Positions 1 to 8,953 of a stretch of DNA of 11,886 nucleotides are shown piece by piece. The notes under the pieces were generated by a model, which made no database searches, was not told the origin of the DNA, and saw only the letters and a program-made list of their open reading frames with translations. Every line of letters begins with the position of its first letter. Position 1 is the first letter of the stretch. Source of the DNA: Chloroflexota bacterium. Its GTDB lineage: Bacteria; Chloroflexota; UBA6077; FW602-bin22; JACQUS01. The stretch is from the NCBI GenBank assembly GCA_016210125.1, contig JACQUS010000005.1:1-11886 (forward strand). Reading direction: 5' to 3'. The position numbers and the translations under genes were made by a program.

Positions 1-1140
1 GAGCGTCGCCAGATCGTCAGCGAGATTCGCACCTGGGTCGACCGCGAGCTCGCGCCGGTCGCCAGCGAGATGGAGCAGCGCGGCGAGTACCCGTTCCAGA
101 TCGTCGAGCAGATGAAGCGCATGGGCCTCTTCGGCTGCATCCTCCCGGAGGAGTACGGCGGCACCGGCCTCGACTTCACCACCTACGCGCTGGTCATCGA
201 GGAGATCACGCGCGGCTGGATGAGCGTCGCCGGCATCCTCAACAGCCACCTGATGATGGCCTACAACGTCCTGATCGGCGGGACCGAGGAGCAGCGGCGG
301 CGACTGCTGCCGGCGTTCGCCAGCGGCGAGAAGCGTGGCGGCCTGGCGCTCACCGAGCCGCACGCCGGCACCGACGTGCAGGCCATCACCACCAGCGCTC
401 GGCGGCAGGGCGACGCCTACGTCATCAACGGCACGAAGATGTTTATCACCAACGGCTACCACGGCAACGCCTTTGCCTTGCTCGCCAAGACCGACCCGAC
501 GGCCCAGCCGCCCTATCGCGGTATGAGCCTGTTCATCGTCGAGAAAGGCCCGCCGGGCTTCAGCGTCAGCAAGGTCATCAAGAAGCTCGGCTACCGCGGC
601 GTCGACACCTGCGAGCTGATCTTCAGCGACTACGCCTGCCCGGCCGACAATCTGGTCGGCGGCATCGAGGGCCAGGGGTTCAAGCAGGTGATGAACGGCC
701 TCGAAGTCGGGCGCATCAACGTCGCGGCGCGGGGGGTCGGCATCGCCCGCGCGGCCTTCGAGGCCGCCATCCGCTACGCGCAGCAGCGCAAGGCGTTCGG
801 CAAGCCGATCTGCGAGCACCAGGCCATCCAGCTCATGCTCGCGGACATGGCGACGAAGCTAGAGGCGGCGCGGCTGCTCGTGCTCCAGGCGGCGCAGAAG
901 AAGGACCGCGGCGAGCGCTGCGATCTGGAGGCCGGCATGGCCAAGCTCTTCGCCACCGAGCTGTGCGTCGACGCCAGCTTCAACAGCATGCGCATCCACG
1001 GTGGCTACGGCTACACGCTGGAGTTCCCGGTCGAGCGCTACTTCCGCGACGCGCCCCTGCTGATCATCGGCGAGGGCACCAACGAGATCCAGCGGGTCGT
1101 GATCGCCCGCCAGCTCGTTCAGCGCTACCCAGCCACGTAG
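1..1140 (+). CDS. Acyl-CoA dehydrogenase, 5'-truncated by window edge
   Basis: FAD-dependent acyl-CoA dehydrogenase, which introduces the alpha-beta double bond into an acyl-CoA and passes electrons to ETF. The frame is open from base 1; the 23 codons before the first ATG (position 70) read as a normal N-terminal helix, so the true start lies outside the window. 379 residues are visible, nearly a full family length. The first family signature is ALTEPHAGTD (codons at about 349-378). The second is the RIHGGYGYTLEFPVERYFRD stretch (about 991-1050). The C-terminal GEGTNEIQR (about 1069-1095) holds the glutamate that serves as catalytic base in short- and medium-chain members. Substrate chain length cannot be told; the motifs fit short or branched acyl-CoAs. 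It ends at TAG and is convergent with the sigma gene. Family assignment is very secure; physiological substrate is not. Confidence 0.95.
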   Translation, partial: ERRQIVSEIRTWVDRELAPVASEMEQRGEYPFQIVEQMKRMGLFGCILPEEYGGTGLDFTTYALVIEEITRGWMSVAGILNSHLMMAYNVLIGGTEEQRRRLLPAFASGEKRGGLALTEPHAGTDVQAITTSARRQGDAYVINGTKMFITNGYHGNAFALLAKTDPTAQPPYRGMSLFIVEKGPPGFSVSKVIKKLGYRGVDTCELIFSDYACPADNLVGGIEGQGFKQVMNGLEVGRINVAARGVGIARAAFEAAIRYAQQRKAFGKPICEHQAIQLMLADMATKLEAARLLVLQAAQKKDRGERCDLEAGMAKLFATELCVDASFNSMRIHGGYGYTLEFPVERYFRDAPLLIIGEGTNEIQRVVIARQLVQRYPAT

Positions 1141-1190
1141 CCTGGCCCTTCTCTGGGGGAGTGCAGAGGGAGCTGTGCCTCGTTTGGCGG

Positions 1191-1237
1191 GATTTGGGGT
1201 GTCCCCAACAAAACGGGGAGGAGTGGGGTACACCCCC
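1191..1237. terminator. Candidate bidirectional terminator hairpins
   Basis: Two short GC hairpins lie between the convergent acyl-CoA dehydrogenase and sigma genes. The first is TTGGGG-TGT-CCCCAA at 1194-1208; the second is GGGG-TACA-CCCC at about 1224-1236. Further G and C runs between them could pair across both. An A-rich stretch follows the first hairpin on the + strand, but no proper U-tract is present on either strand. Terminator function is therefore inferred mostly from position. Confidence 0.35.
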
Positions 1238-1335
1238 ATCCTACTTCAGGAAGCCCTTCAGCTTCTTGCGGTTTCGCCCGGCCGGCGTGGGACTGGGCTC
1301 GTCAGCGGCCCCCATCCTACTCCAGGAAGTCCTTC

Positions 1336-1364
<29 letters not shown>
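1233..1364 (-). repeat. Reiterated copies of the sigma gene 3' end
   Basis: A 19-bp unit that includes the stop codon of the sigma gene (CTACTCCAGGAAGTCCTTC on the + strand) occurs as a perfect tandem pair at 1317-1335 and 1336-1354; the second copy is the real 3' end. A third copy with two substitutions is at 1241-1259. Copies at 1233-1259 and 1309-1335 also share the 8-bp CCCCCATC flank beyond the stop codon. The 1241 copy continues into AGCTTCTTGC, as the real gene does at 1355-1364. On the minus strand the distal copy reads RNRKKLKGFLK-stop, next to SRSKKLKDFLE-stop for the real gene. This looks like repeated duplication or recombination at the gene's tail. Confidence 0.85.
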
Positions 1365-2919
<1,555 letters not shown>

Positions 2920-2952
2920 CCTCTCGCCGCGATGCCATTCCTACCACAGCAT

Positions 2953-2988
2953 GAAGAAAAAGAAAATCCCCCGTTTAGCGCGGGGGAT
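2953..2988 (-). terminator. Intrinsic terminator/attenuator in the sigma leader
   Basis: On the minus strand, ATCCCCCG and CGGGGGAT (2988-2981 and 2973-2966) form a perfect 8-bp stem with a 7-nt loop. It is followed directly by TTTCTTTTTCTTC. This is a textbook rho-independent terminator. It lies between the only convincing sigma promoter (3120-3092) and the sigma start, so sigma mRNA must read through it. It could also terminate transcripts from the TauE-like gene or end a separate small RNA. Confidence 0.85.
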
Positions 2989-3085
2989 CGGTCATCGCTC
3001 GCGCGATGCCGGCGCTCGGCGCAGGAGAGAAGTGTGACCGGCATCGCTCGCTCACTCAGGCCGCTTCTGGCAGTTGGAGATAACG
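2966..3085 (-). ncRNA. Structured leader RNA upstream of the sigma gene
   Basis: From the predicted start near 3085, the minus-strand transcript holds an exact 10-bp helix: GCGATGCCGG (3047-3038) with CCGGCATCGC (3012-3003). It also holds a competing hairpin: CATCGC-GCGA-GCGATG (3008-2993), a 6-bp stem closed by a GNRA-type tetraloop. Both use the segment at 3008-3003, so they cannot form together. The terminator follows. This suggests a switchable leader or a small RNA of about 130 nt. I do not recognise it as a known riboswitch: there is no T-box motif and no tRNA-like fold. Confidence 0.5.
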
Positions 3086-3091
3086 CAAAGC

Positions 3092-3120
3092 AGTATACCA
3101 TAAGCCGCCAAGCGCGTCAA
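3092..3120 (-). promoter_or_regulatory. Sigma-70-type promoter for the sigma gene leader
   Basis: On the minus strand, TTGACG (3120-3115) is followed by a 17-nt spacer and TATACT (3097-3092). A TG one base upstream of the -10 gives an extended -10. Transcription should begin near 3085. The promoter lies 42 bp past the stop of the upstream TauE-like gene, giving the sigma gene its own transcript. Confidence 0.8.
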
Positions 3121-3161
3121 CGCCAGGCCGGCCCGTCGGGACCGTCGCCGCCACCCTTCGC

Positions 3162-3923
3162 TCAGCCCCGCGGCAGCAGGCCCACGAGATCGGCCGCCAC
3201 GCGCAGCGCCACGACCGTCAGGCCGGCCGCGAACGCGCGGCGGAGGACCACGGGGCTGAGGTGCGCGCCGAGGCGCGTGCCGAGCACTGTGCCGAGCACG
3301 CTGCCCACGAGGACGACCGCGGCCTCGAGCAGCGGAACGTGCGCGGCCGACAGCTTGCCGACCAGCGCGGCTATGCCACCGAACAGCCCGGCAAACAAGC
3401 ACGTGCCCACCGCGACGTGGGTGCGCAGCGTGGTGAAGCGCACGAGCAGCGGCAGGAGAATGAAGCCGGCGCCGCCGAGGCCGACGAACCCGCCGGCGAG
3501 TCCGGTGAACACGCCGATCACCGCGATGGGCAGGATGCTCCTCGCCTTCGACGAAGGGTCCTTGTCCGTCGGCACGGCGAGCGACGCCAGGCCGACGAGG
3601 AGCAGGACCAGGTAGACGACAGTCAGCATGCGCTCGCTGGCGTAAGCCGAGAGCCAACCGCCCAGTCCACCGCCGATCACAGACGCCGCGCCTACGGTGA
3701 CACCCGTGCGCACGTCGACCTGCTGGCGCCGGCCGTGGGTGATGGACGCCGACCCGCTGATGCCCACGGCGTTGACCAGCGCGATTCCGCCAGCGATCTG
3801 CATCGGCAGCCCGACCCCGAACGCCAGGGCGGCGATGAGGAACACCGCTCCGCCAGCTCCGAGCGTGCCCGCGATGGTGCCGGCGATCACGCCGGCGAGC
3901 ACGAGCAGCGCCCAGCTCTCCAC
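3162..3923 (-). CDS. TauE/SafE-family membrane transporter
   Basis: Predicted polytopic inner-membrane protein of the TauE/SafE family, members of which are linked to export or uptake of sulfite and organosulfur anions. The 253 residues are strongly hydrophobic. They show the family's internal duplication: a first half with GTIAGTLGAGGAVFLIAALAFGVGLP and a second half with GVFTGLAGGFVGLGGAGFILLPLLV. About 7-8 membrane segments are separated by short charged loops, for example TDKDPSSKAR in the middle. I chose GTG at 3923 because GAGGGG lies just upstream and the hydrophobic N-terminus starts there. An upstream ATG at 4058 would add 45 non-membrane residues. Substrate is unknown; neither neighbour points clearly to sulfur metabolism. 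Confidence 0.88.
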   Translation of the reverse strand: MESWALLVLAGVIAGTIAGTLGAGGAVFLIAALAFGVGLPMQIAGGIALVNAVGISGSASITHGRRQQVDVRTGVTVGAASVIGGGLGGWLSAYASERMLTVVYLVLLLVGLASLAVPTDKDPSSKARSILPIAVIGVFTGLAGGFVGLGGAGFILLPLLVRFTTLRTHVAVGTCLFAGLFGGIAALVGKLSAAHVPLLEAAVVLVGSVLGTVLGTRLGAHLSPVVLRRAFAAGLTVVALRVAADLVGLLPRG

Positions 3924-4172
3924 GTTCCCCTCACGACAGCGCGCCAGCGGAGCACGGCTCCGGATGGCGCCCGGCGGCCCATGCCTGGCGCGCAGCGCGA
4001 CCGCACTGCCTGGCGGCGGCCCAAGCACGCAGCCGGGCTGGCAGGCGCCGCTCTCCACGCGCGATAGCTTATACTACATTTTCCCTGGCCCTGGCGGGTG
4101 CGGCCCTCGGTAGCCCCGGCCGACGCACCAGTCGCGCGCCAGGAGCAACGATAGGCGGCTAGGAGACGTACC
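3924..4172. other. Divergent intergenic region with AT-rich core
   Basis: This 249-bp gap separates the divergent TauE-like and amidohydrolase-like genes, so it should hold promoters for both. The only AT-rich island is 4064-4083. It contains TATACT (4070-4075) on the + strand and TATAAG on the opposite strand. Neither has a good -35 at the right distance, so the calls are weak. No strong palindrome or riboswitch-like structure was seen. Confidence 0.3.
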
Positions 4173-5015
4173 GTGATCATCGATATGCGCCTGCGACCGC
4201 CCACGGGCGGCTGGACCAAGACGGTCAACTTCGACCGCAACGTGAAGTACTATCCGTCGCGCATCGGCTTCCCGCGCGCGCCCTCGGCCGAGCAGATGTC
4301 CGTGGACCTGCTGTTCGAGGAGATGGACGCCGCCGGCATCGCCGTCGGTGTGATCATGGGGCGGCAGTCGTCGGGCTGGCTCGGGCGGGTGCCGAACGAC
4401 GACATCGCCACGTTCGCCGTGCAGCATCCGCAGCGCTTCGTGTGGCTCGCGGGCGTCGGGCTTCTGGACCTGGAGCGCGGGCTCGAGGAGCTGGAGCGGA
4501 CGCGCCGGCTGCCGGGCTGCAAGGGCATCTCGATCGAGCCGGCCATCGAGGAGCCGCCGCTGCCGGCCGACGACCCGCGCATCCTGCCACTCTACCGGCG
4601 CTGCGAGGAGCTTGGCCTGGTCGTGTCCATCACGATGAGCGCGCTGGCCGGCGGCGATACCTCGCTCGCCGACCCCGCACCGGTGCATCGCGTAGCGCGA
4701 CGCTTCCCAGACCTGCGCATCGTCCTCTCCCACGCCTGCTGGCCGTACGTCCACCAGGCCATCGGTGTGGCCTTCTGCTGCCCGAACGTCTACCTGTCAC
4801 CTGACCAGTACATGAACCACCGCTACATGCCCGGCGCCAGCGAGTACGTCAACGCGGCGAACCTGTTCCTGGCCGACCGCCTGGTGTGGGGCTCGTCGTA
4901 TCCCAGCCGCCCGCTCATCGAGAGCGTCGCCGCCTTCGATCACTGGACCTTCGAGCCGGGCGTCAGGGAGAAGGTACTCTACCACAATGCGGCGCGGCTC
5001 CTCGGCCTCGAGTGA
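4173..5015 (+). CDS. Amidohydrolase-2-like TIM-barrel protein with degenerate metal site
   Basis: 280-residue protein resembling the amidohydrolase-2/ACMSD-like family of TIM-barrel hydrolases and decarboxylases. Family features are the MIID opening strand, GCKGISIEP (115-123), LSHACW (185-190) and the WGSSYP stretch (239-244) near the C-terminus, then HNAARLLGL. Several expected metal ligands are missing. The usual HxH after the first strand is MRLRPP (R6, R8). The strand-5 histidine is absent in VVSITMS. The aspartate of the usual GSDYP is S242. Only H187 clearly remains. Start is GTG at 4173, six bases after AGGAGA. It lies 44 bp upstream of the fused E1 gene in an apparent operon, so the two may act on one catabolic substrate. 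Fold assignment is good; the reaction is unknown and may not be classical metal-dependent hydrolysis. Confidence 0.85.
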   Translation: MIIDMRLRPPTGGWTKTVNFDRNVKYYPSRIGFPRAPSAEQMSVDLLFEEMDAAGIAVGVIMGRQSSGWLGRVPNDDIATFAVQHPQRFVWLAGVGLLDLERGLEELERTRRLPGCKGISIEPAIEEPPLPADDPRILPLYRRCEELGLVVSITMSALAGGDTSLADPAPVHRVARRFPDLRIVLSHACWPYVHQAIGVAFCCPNVYLSPDQYMNHRYMPGASEYVNAANLFLADRLVWGSSYPSRPLIESVAAFDHWTFEPGVREKVLYHNAARLLGLE

Positions 5016-5025
5016 CGCCTGCGCG

Positions 5026-5047
5026 ATCTCTGTACCCATCTCTGTAC
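5026..5047 (+). repeat. 10-bp direct repeat before the E1 gene
   Basis: ATCTCTGTAC occurs twice, at 5026-5035 and 5038-5047, separated by CC, in the gap between the two operon genes. The second copy abuts the GGAG (5048-5051) that precedes the E1 start. It could be a regulatory site or a small slippage duplication. Confidence 0.6.
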
Positions 5048-5059
5048 GGAGTGCCTCGC

Positions 5060-7042
5060 ATGGCAGTCGACGGACTGACGGTCTATCGCTGGATGGCGCT
5101 GAGCCGCGACCTGGAGGCGGCGCTGTGCCGCGAGAATCCACGCTGGTTCCCGGCCGAGGGCGAAGAGGCGAGCATCGTCGGCGCATTCTGCGACCTGCGC
5201 GCCGACGACGCCGCGGCGCCGCACTACCGCGGGCCTTTCGTCGTCTACCTGATGCGCGGCGCGGAGCTCTGGCGCCTGGCCGGCCAGGCCCTGGGGAAGG
5301 CCGTCGGCTATAGCAAGGGGCGCTCCGTCCCGTTCAACGGGCCGGTCGAGCTAGGCCTGGTGCCGTGGGTGGCCGGCGACCTTGGGACGACCGTCGGCGT
5401 CGCCACCGGAGCGGCCCTTGCCTTCTGGTACGAGCAGTCGGACCGCGTCTGCGTCTGCAGCTTTGGCGACGGCACGGCCAACCGCGGCGACTTCCACGAG
5501 AGCCTGAACCTGGCCGCCTGCTGGAAGCTGCCCGTCGTCTACGTGTGCCAGAACAACGGCTGGTCGATCTCCGAGCCCTCCGAGCGCTACCTACCGGCCC
5601 CCATCGCCGGCCGCGCCGCGGGGTATGGCATCCCGGGCGTGGCCGTCGACGGCAATGACGTCGACGCCGTGCGCGCCGCCGTAGGCGAGGCCGTGGCCCG
5701 CGCCCGGCGGGGCGCCGGGCCGACGCTGGTCGAGGCCCGCACTTGGCGGGTGCGCGGGCACTGGGCCGGCGACGAGCAGGGCTACCGGCGGGGCCACCCG
5801 GAAGGGCCTGCACCACCCGATCCGCTGGCACTCTTCGGCGCCCGGCTCGTCGCGAAGGGCGAGGCCACCACGGACCAGCTCCGTGCCATCGCGTTGCAGG
5901 CGGCCGCCGAGGTCGCCGAGGCCGTCGAGCGCGCCCGCGCCGCCCCGGACGCCGGCCCGGCCGAGCTGGGGCTAGACGAGGTGTACGCGGGCGGCCAGCC
6001 GCCGGCGGAGCCATCGGTTGTCCCACGGGAACACTCGTCGCCCGGCCGGCGCATCAGCTACATGGACGCGGTGGTCGAGGCCATCGCTGAGGAGATGCGC
6101 GGTGACGCGCGCGTGCTTGTCATGGGGCAGGATGTCGGGCCTTTCGGCGGCCCGCTCCAGGGCGCGAAGGGGCTCTACGGCGAATTCGGGCCGCGGCGCG
6201 TCCTTGAGACGCCGATCTCCGAGTCGGCGCTGGTCGGCGCGGCCATCGGGGCGGCGCTGTTCGGCCAGCGGCCCATCGTAGAGATCAGCTTCGGCGAGTT
6301 CCTGCCGTGCGCCATGAGCCAGCTTGTTTTGCAGGCGCCGAACCTGCACTACATGACCGGCGGCGTGGCGCGGGTGCCCGTCGTCATCCGCACGCGCGTC
6401 GGAGACGGGCCGTACGGCGGCCACCCGCAGGACTACTCGGCCTGGTTCGCCCACGTGCCCGGGCTGAAGGTCGTGATGCCCGCCGAGCCGCAGGACGCCA
6501 AGGGACTCATGGCCGCGGCCATCCGCGACGACGGGCCGGTCCTGTTCATCGAGCCCATGGCGCTGGTCCACGGCGCCCGTGGCGAGGTGCCGGACGGCGA
6601 GCACGTCGCCCCCATCGGGCCGGTGCGCCTCGCCCGCGCGGGACGCGACATCACGGTCGTCGCCCTCGGCGCGATGGTCCCGCCGACGCTGCAGGCCGCG
6701 GCGACGCTAGCCGCCGAGGGCGTCGACGTCGAGGTGATCGACCTGCGCACGCTAGCGCCGTGGGACCGCGACGCCGTGCTGGCGTCGGTGCGCCGGACCG
6801 GCCGGGTAGTGATCGCGCACGAGGCATGGGCGACCGGCGGCTTCGGCGCCGAGATCGCCGCCACCGTCGCCGAGCACGCGCTCGAAACCTTGGCCGCACC
6901 GATCGCCCGCGTCGGGGCGCTGCCGGTACCCGTGCCCAGCGGCCACCTGCGCCGGCTCGCGCTTCCCAACGCCGAGCGCATCGTCGCCGCGGTCCGCGCT
7001 GTGCTCGCCGCGGCGCGCCCCGGGCGCGGCATCACTTCTTGA
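5060..7042 (+). CDS. Fused alpha-beta E1 component of a 2-oxoacid dehydrogenase (TPP-dependent)
   Basis: Thiamine-diphosphate-dependent decarboxylase/dehydrogenase with E1-alpha and E1-beta in one 660-residue chain. Residues 1-305 are E1-alpha: RWFPAEGEEA (28-37), the TPP/Mg motif GDG (136-138) through NN (165-166), and the RGHWAGDEQGYR loop (232-243). Residues about 305-330 are a linker. Residues 332-655 are E1-beta: MGQDVG (355-360), ETPISES (383-389), GDGPYGGHPQDYS (448-460, histidine kept) and PGLKVVMPAEP. ATG at 5060 is preceded by GGAG; the longer frame to 4886 only overlaps the upstream gene out of frame. No E2 or E3 gene is adjacent, so it either uses a complex encoded elsewhere or works alone. 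Pyruvate/acetoin and branched-chain oxoacids are both possible substrates. The fusion also occurs in other bacteria. Confidence 0.93.
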   Translation: MAVDGLTVYRWMALSRDLEAALCRENPRWFPAEGEEASIVGAFCDLRADDAAAPHYRGPFVVYLMRGAELWRLAGQALGKAVGYSKGRSVPFNGPVELGLVPWVAGDLGTTVGVATGAALAFWYEQSDRVCVCSFGDGTANRGDFHESLNLAACWKLPVVYVCQNNGWSISEPSERYLPAPIAGRAAGYGIPGVAVDGNDVDAVRAAVGEAVARARRGAGPTLVEARTWRVRGHWAGDEQGYRRGHPEGPAPPDPLALFGARLVAKGEATTDQLRAIALQAAAEVAEAVERARAAPDAGPAELGLDEVYAGGQPPAEPSVVPREHSSPGRRISYMDAVVEAIAEEMRGDARVLVMGQDVGPFGGPLQGAKGLYGEFGPRRVLETPISESALVGAAIGAALFGQRPIVEISFGEFLPCAMSQLVLQAPNLHYMTGGVARVPVVIRTRVGDGPYGGHPQDYSAWFAHVPGLKVVMPAEPQDAKGLMAAAIRDDGPVLFIEPMALVHGARGEVPDGEHVAPIGPVRLARAGRDITVVALGAMVPPTLQAAATLAAEGVDVEVIDLRTLAPWDRDAVLASVRRTGRVVIAHEAWATGGFGAEIAATVAEHALETLAAPIARVGALPVPVPSGHLRRLALPNAERIVAAVRAVLAAARPGRGITS

Positions 7043-7586
7043 GCTTGGCGAGGAAGTGCTTACGCGCTTTCGCGACCTTGGGCGCCACCACGGCCTGGCA
7101 GTAGGGCTGGTATGGATTACGCGTGAAGTACTCCTGGTGGTACGCCTCGGCCGGATAGAACACCGTGTGCGGCTCTAGCTCGGTCACGATCGGCCGGTCC
7201 CAGTTTTTGGCCGCATTCAGCTCCGCAAGCACCTGTTCAGCGATGGTCCGCTGCTCCGAGCTGTGGTACAGGATGATCGAGCGATACTGGGTGCCGATGT
7301 CGGCTCCCTGGCGGTTCAGCGTCGTCGGGTCGTGGATGGTGAAGAAGACCTCCAGCAGGTCCTTGAACGAGATGACGCGCGGGTCGAAGGTGATCTGCAC
7401 GACCTCGGCGTGGCCGGTCGTGCCCGAGCAGACGTCCTCATACGAAGGGTTGGCCACCGTCCCGCCGGCGTAGCCGGACACCACCTGCTCGACGCCGCGC
7501 AGCTCGGCGTACACCGCTTCCAGGCACCAGAAGCAGCCACCGCCGAGCGTCGCCATCTCCCGCTGGGTCGCCTGCCCTTCGCTCAT
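7032..7586 (-). CDS. msrA: Peptide-methionine (S)-S-oxide reductase MsrA
   Basis: Cytoplasmic repair enzyme that reduces methionine-S-sulfoxide in proteins and free methionine, recycled by thioredoxin. The 184 residues contain the catalytic GGGCFWCLEAVY (C18 nucleophile), GYAGG (39-43), GHAEVV (58-63), QYRS (100-103) and FYPAEAYHQEYF (143-154). C163 in the C-terminal PYCQAVVAPKV is the likely resolving cysteine. I chose ATG at 7586. An ATG ten codons later has no ribosome-binding site, and in-frame extensions upstream have low-quality composition. Its stop overlaps the end of the convergent E1 gene by 11 bp. It has its own promoter at 7706-7678 and looks like a free-standing stress-repair gene unrelated to its neighbours. 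Confidence 0.97.
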   Translation of the reverse strand: MSEGQATQREMATLGGGCFWCLEAVYAELRGVEQVVSGYAGGTVANPSYEDVCSGTTGHAEVVQITFDPRVISFKDLLEVFFTIHDPTTLNRQGADIGTQYRSIILYHSSEQRTIAEQVLAELNAAKNWDRPIVTELEPHTVFYPAEAYHQEYFTRNPYQPYCQAVVAPKVAKARKHFLAKLKK

Positions 7587-7677
7587 CGCCCGATCTTTCA
7601 GCCGCTGGCTCGTCCACCGCACCGGCGAGTTGTGCCCCGCGGCATGCGGCTCGAACGACACCATGCTGCTTGCCGCT

Positions 7678-7706
7678 AGCTTAGGCGTCTGGCGCTGCGC
7701 TGTCAA
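7678..7706 (-). promoter_or_regulatory. Sigma-70-type promoter for msrA
   Basis: On the minus strand, TTGACA (7706-7701) is followed by a 17-nt spacer and TAAGCT (7683-7678). Predicted start is near 7671, giving a leader of about 85 nt to the msrA ATG. This argues against the very long upstream in-frame extension that begins at 7811. Confidence 0.65.
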
Positions 7707-8164
7707 AACAGAGGGTTCAGGAGGCGCATTGGCCATCATCGAACGCCTCGTGCCGGGCATCACCGCCGCGACGACGGGCACGGGGCACCGCGAACGCGCC
7801 ACGTCGGCCACGTCGTTGGACGCAACAGCAAGCCAAAGGTCGATCTGTCGATCTATCGAGCCGCCGCGCGCCTGCCGCCTGAGCCGACCGGCCGCCTATG
7901 GCCGGCGACGGACGCCATACGCCCCACGCACAGCTCTTGCGGCAGAGCCGATCGCGCACCGATGTCCGCAGCCCAATGCGTCGCCCGGCGCGTCGGCGGG
8001 CGAGCAGCACCGCCGACGGGGTGGCTCCGCTGCCTGTACCCGCCGTCCCACGCATCGCCCGCAGCGCTCCGCCACCTGCACGCGCCAACGGCCGTTTCCG
8101 TGTCGACTGACGCGCTCGATGCCGGGACGGGATACCTCCGAGCGACCGATGCGCTCCATCGACG
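7707..8164. other. Gap without a supported gene
   Basis: About 460 bp between the msrA promoter and the 3' end of the IclR-family gene. Open frames on both strands are rich in Arg, Ser, Pro and Thr, have no recognisable motif and lack good ribosome-binding sites. The only small structures noted are an imperfect 8-bp tandem (TCGATCTG, TCGATCTA) at 7840-7855 and a weak CGATG/CATCG hairpin near 8140-8160. It may be decayed coding sequence, but no parent is identifiable. Confidence 0.4.
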
Positions 8165-8953
8165 CTACGCCGGGCCCAGAAAGCCCAGGCTGTGCGAAAG
8201 CTCCGCCGCCGCGACACGGCCCTGCTCGATGCAGTGGGCACGATGTTCCGGCGTCAAGCGCGTGATCGGCATGGCTATGCTCAGCACCGCGACGACCTCG
8301 CCCGAGTGGTCAAGGATGGGCAACGCGGCGGCCGCAGCGCCGGGGATGGTCTCTTGCTCACTCCAGGACGCGCCGCTCGCCCGAATTGCGGCGAGGTCCG
8401 CCTCAACGGCACGGCGATCTGGGGTAGCGCCGGAGGTAAAGCGTACAGCGCCGAGCGACCGGAGCACGAGCTCGACCTCCGTTGCGGGCATGAAAGCGAG
8501 GAAGGCCTTGCCCGGTGCGCCTGGGTAGAGAGGACGAAACACGCCGATCTCCTGGGTGCGGCGCACCTCGTGCCGACTCTCGACGACCTCGATGTACACC
8601 CGTTGCAGACCCCGGCGGATCGACAGGCAGATCGTCTCGTTCGTCGCGTCGCGGAGGCGGGTCATGACAGGCAGTGCGGCGGTTCGGATGTTGAGTCGCC
8701 TAGCTACGAGCGAGCCGAGGTGAAGGAGTCGGATACCCAGGCGGAACCGACCAGTCACCGCATCCCGATCGACATATCCACGCTGCGCGAGGGCGGCGAG
8801 CTGGCGAGATGCGGTGCTCTTGTCAACATTGAGACGGCGGGCCAGCTCGGTAACGGTCGCTTCGGGATCCCTCTCGAGCGCATCGAGGACGTCGAGCACG
8901 CGGTCCAGCACCCGCTGGCCGGCCGGAGTAGCATGTTGCGCAATCTGCAACAT
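8165..8953 (-). CDS. IclR-family transcriptional regulator
   Basis: 262-residue DNA-binding regulator. Residues about 10-75 form the winged helix-turn-helix: RVLDVLDALERDPEATVTELARRLNVDKSTASRQLAALAQRGYVDRD, then GRFRLG. Residues about 85-255 form the IclR effector domain, with the typical PGAPGKAFLAF (144-154) and a C-terminal region containing GEVVAVLSIAMP. ATG at 8953 is chosen: GAGG lies seven bases upstream, and an alternative in-frame TTG at 8983 would lie upstream of the predicted transcription start (about 8967). A composite palindrome overlaps its start codon and first codons, suggesting autoregulation. Matching sites precede the divergent isomerase/dehydrogenase operon and the gene at the right edge. 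Family members usually regulate catabolic genes in response to an aromatic, sugar or organic acid ligand; the ligand here is unknown. Confidence 0.95.
   Translation of the reverse strand: MLQIAQHATPAGQRVLDRVLDVLDALERDPEATVTELARRLNVDKSTASRQLAALAQRGYVDRDAVTGRFRLGIRLLHLGSLVARRLNIRTAALPVMTRLRDATNETICLSIRRGLQRVYIEVVESRHEVRRTQEIGVFRPLYPGAPGKAFLAFMPATEVELVLRSLGAVRFTSGATPDRRAVEADLAAIRASGASWSEQETIPGAAAAALPILDHSGEVVAVLSIAMPITRLTPEHRAHCIEQGRVAAAELSHSLGFLGPA

Noticed and set aside
3924..4058. 45-residue extension of the TauE/SafE gene
   Set aside because: The extension is not hydrophobic; the GTG at 3923 has a clear Shine-Dalgarno and begins the membrane segment.
4886..5059. N-terminal extension of the E1 gene to an upstream ATG
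   Set aside because: It overlaps the end of the amidohydrolase gene in another frame, is Arg/Pro-rich, and has no E1 homology; GGAG precedes the ATG at 5060.
7587..7811. N-terminal extension of msrA by 75 residues
   Set aside because: Composition is not protein-like, no signal peptide is visible, and a good promoter lies inside it.
7630..8265. Long + and - frames between msrA and the IclR gene
   Set aside because: Arg/Pro/Thr-rich translations without motifs or ribosome-binding sites, partly antisense to the IclR gene; typical GC-rich shadow frames.
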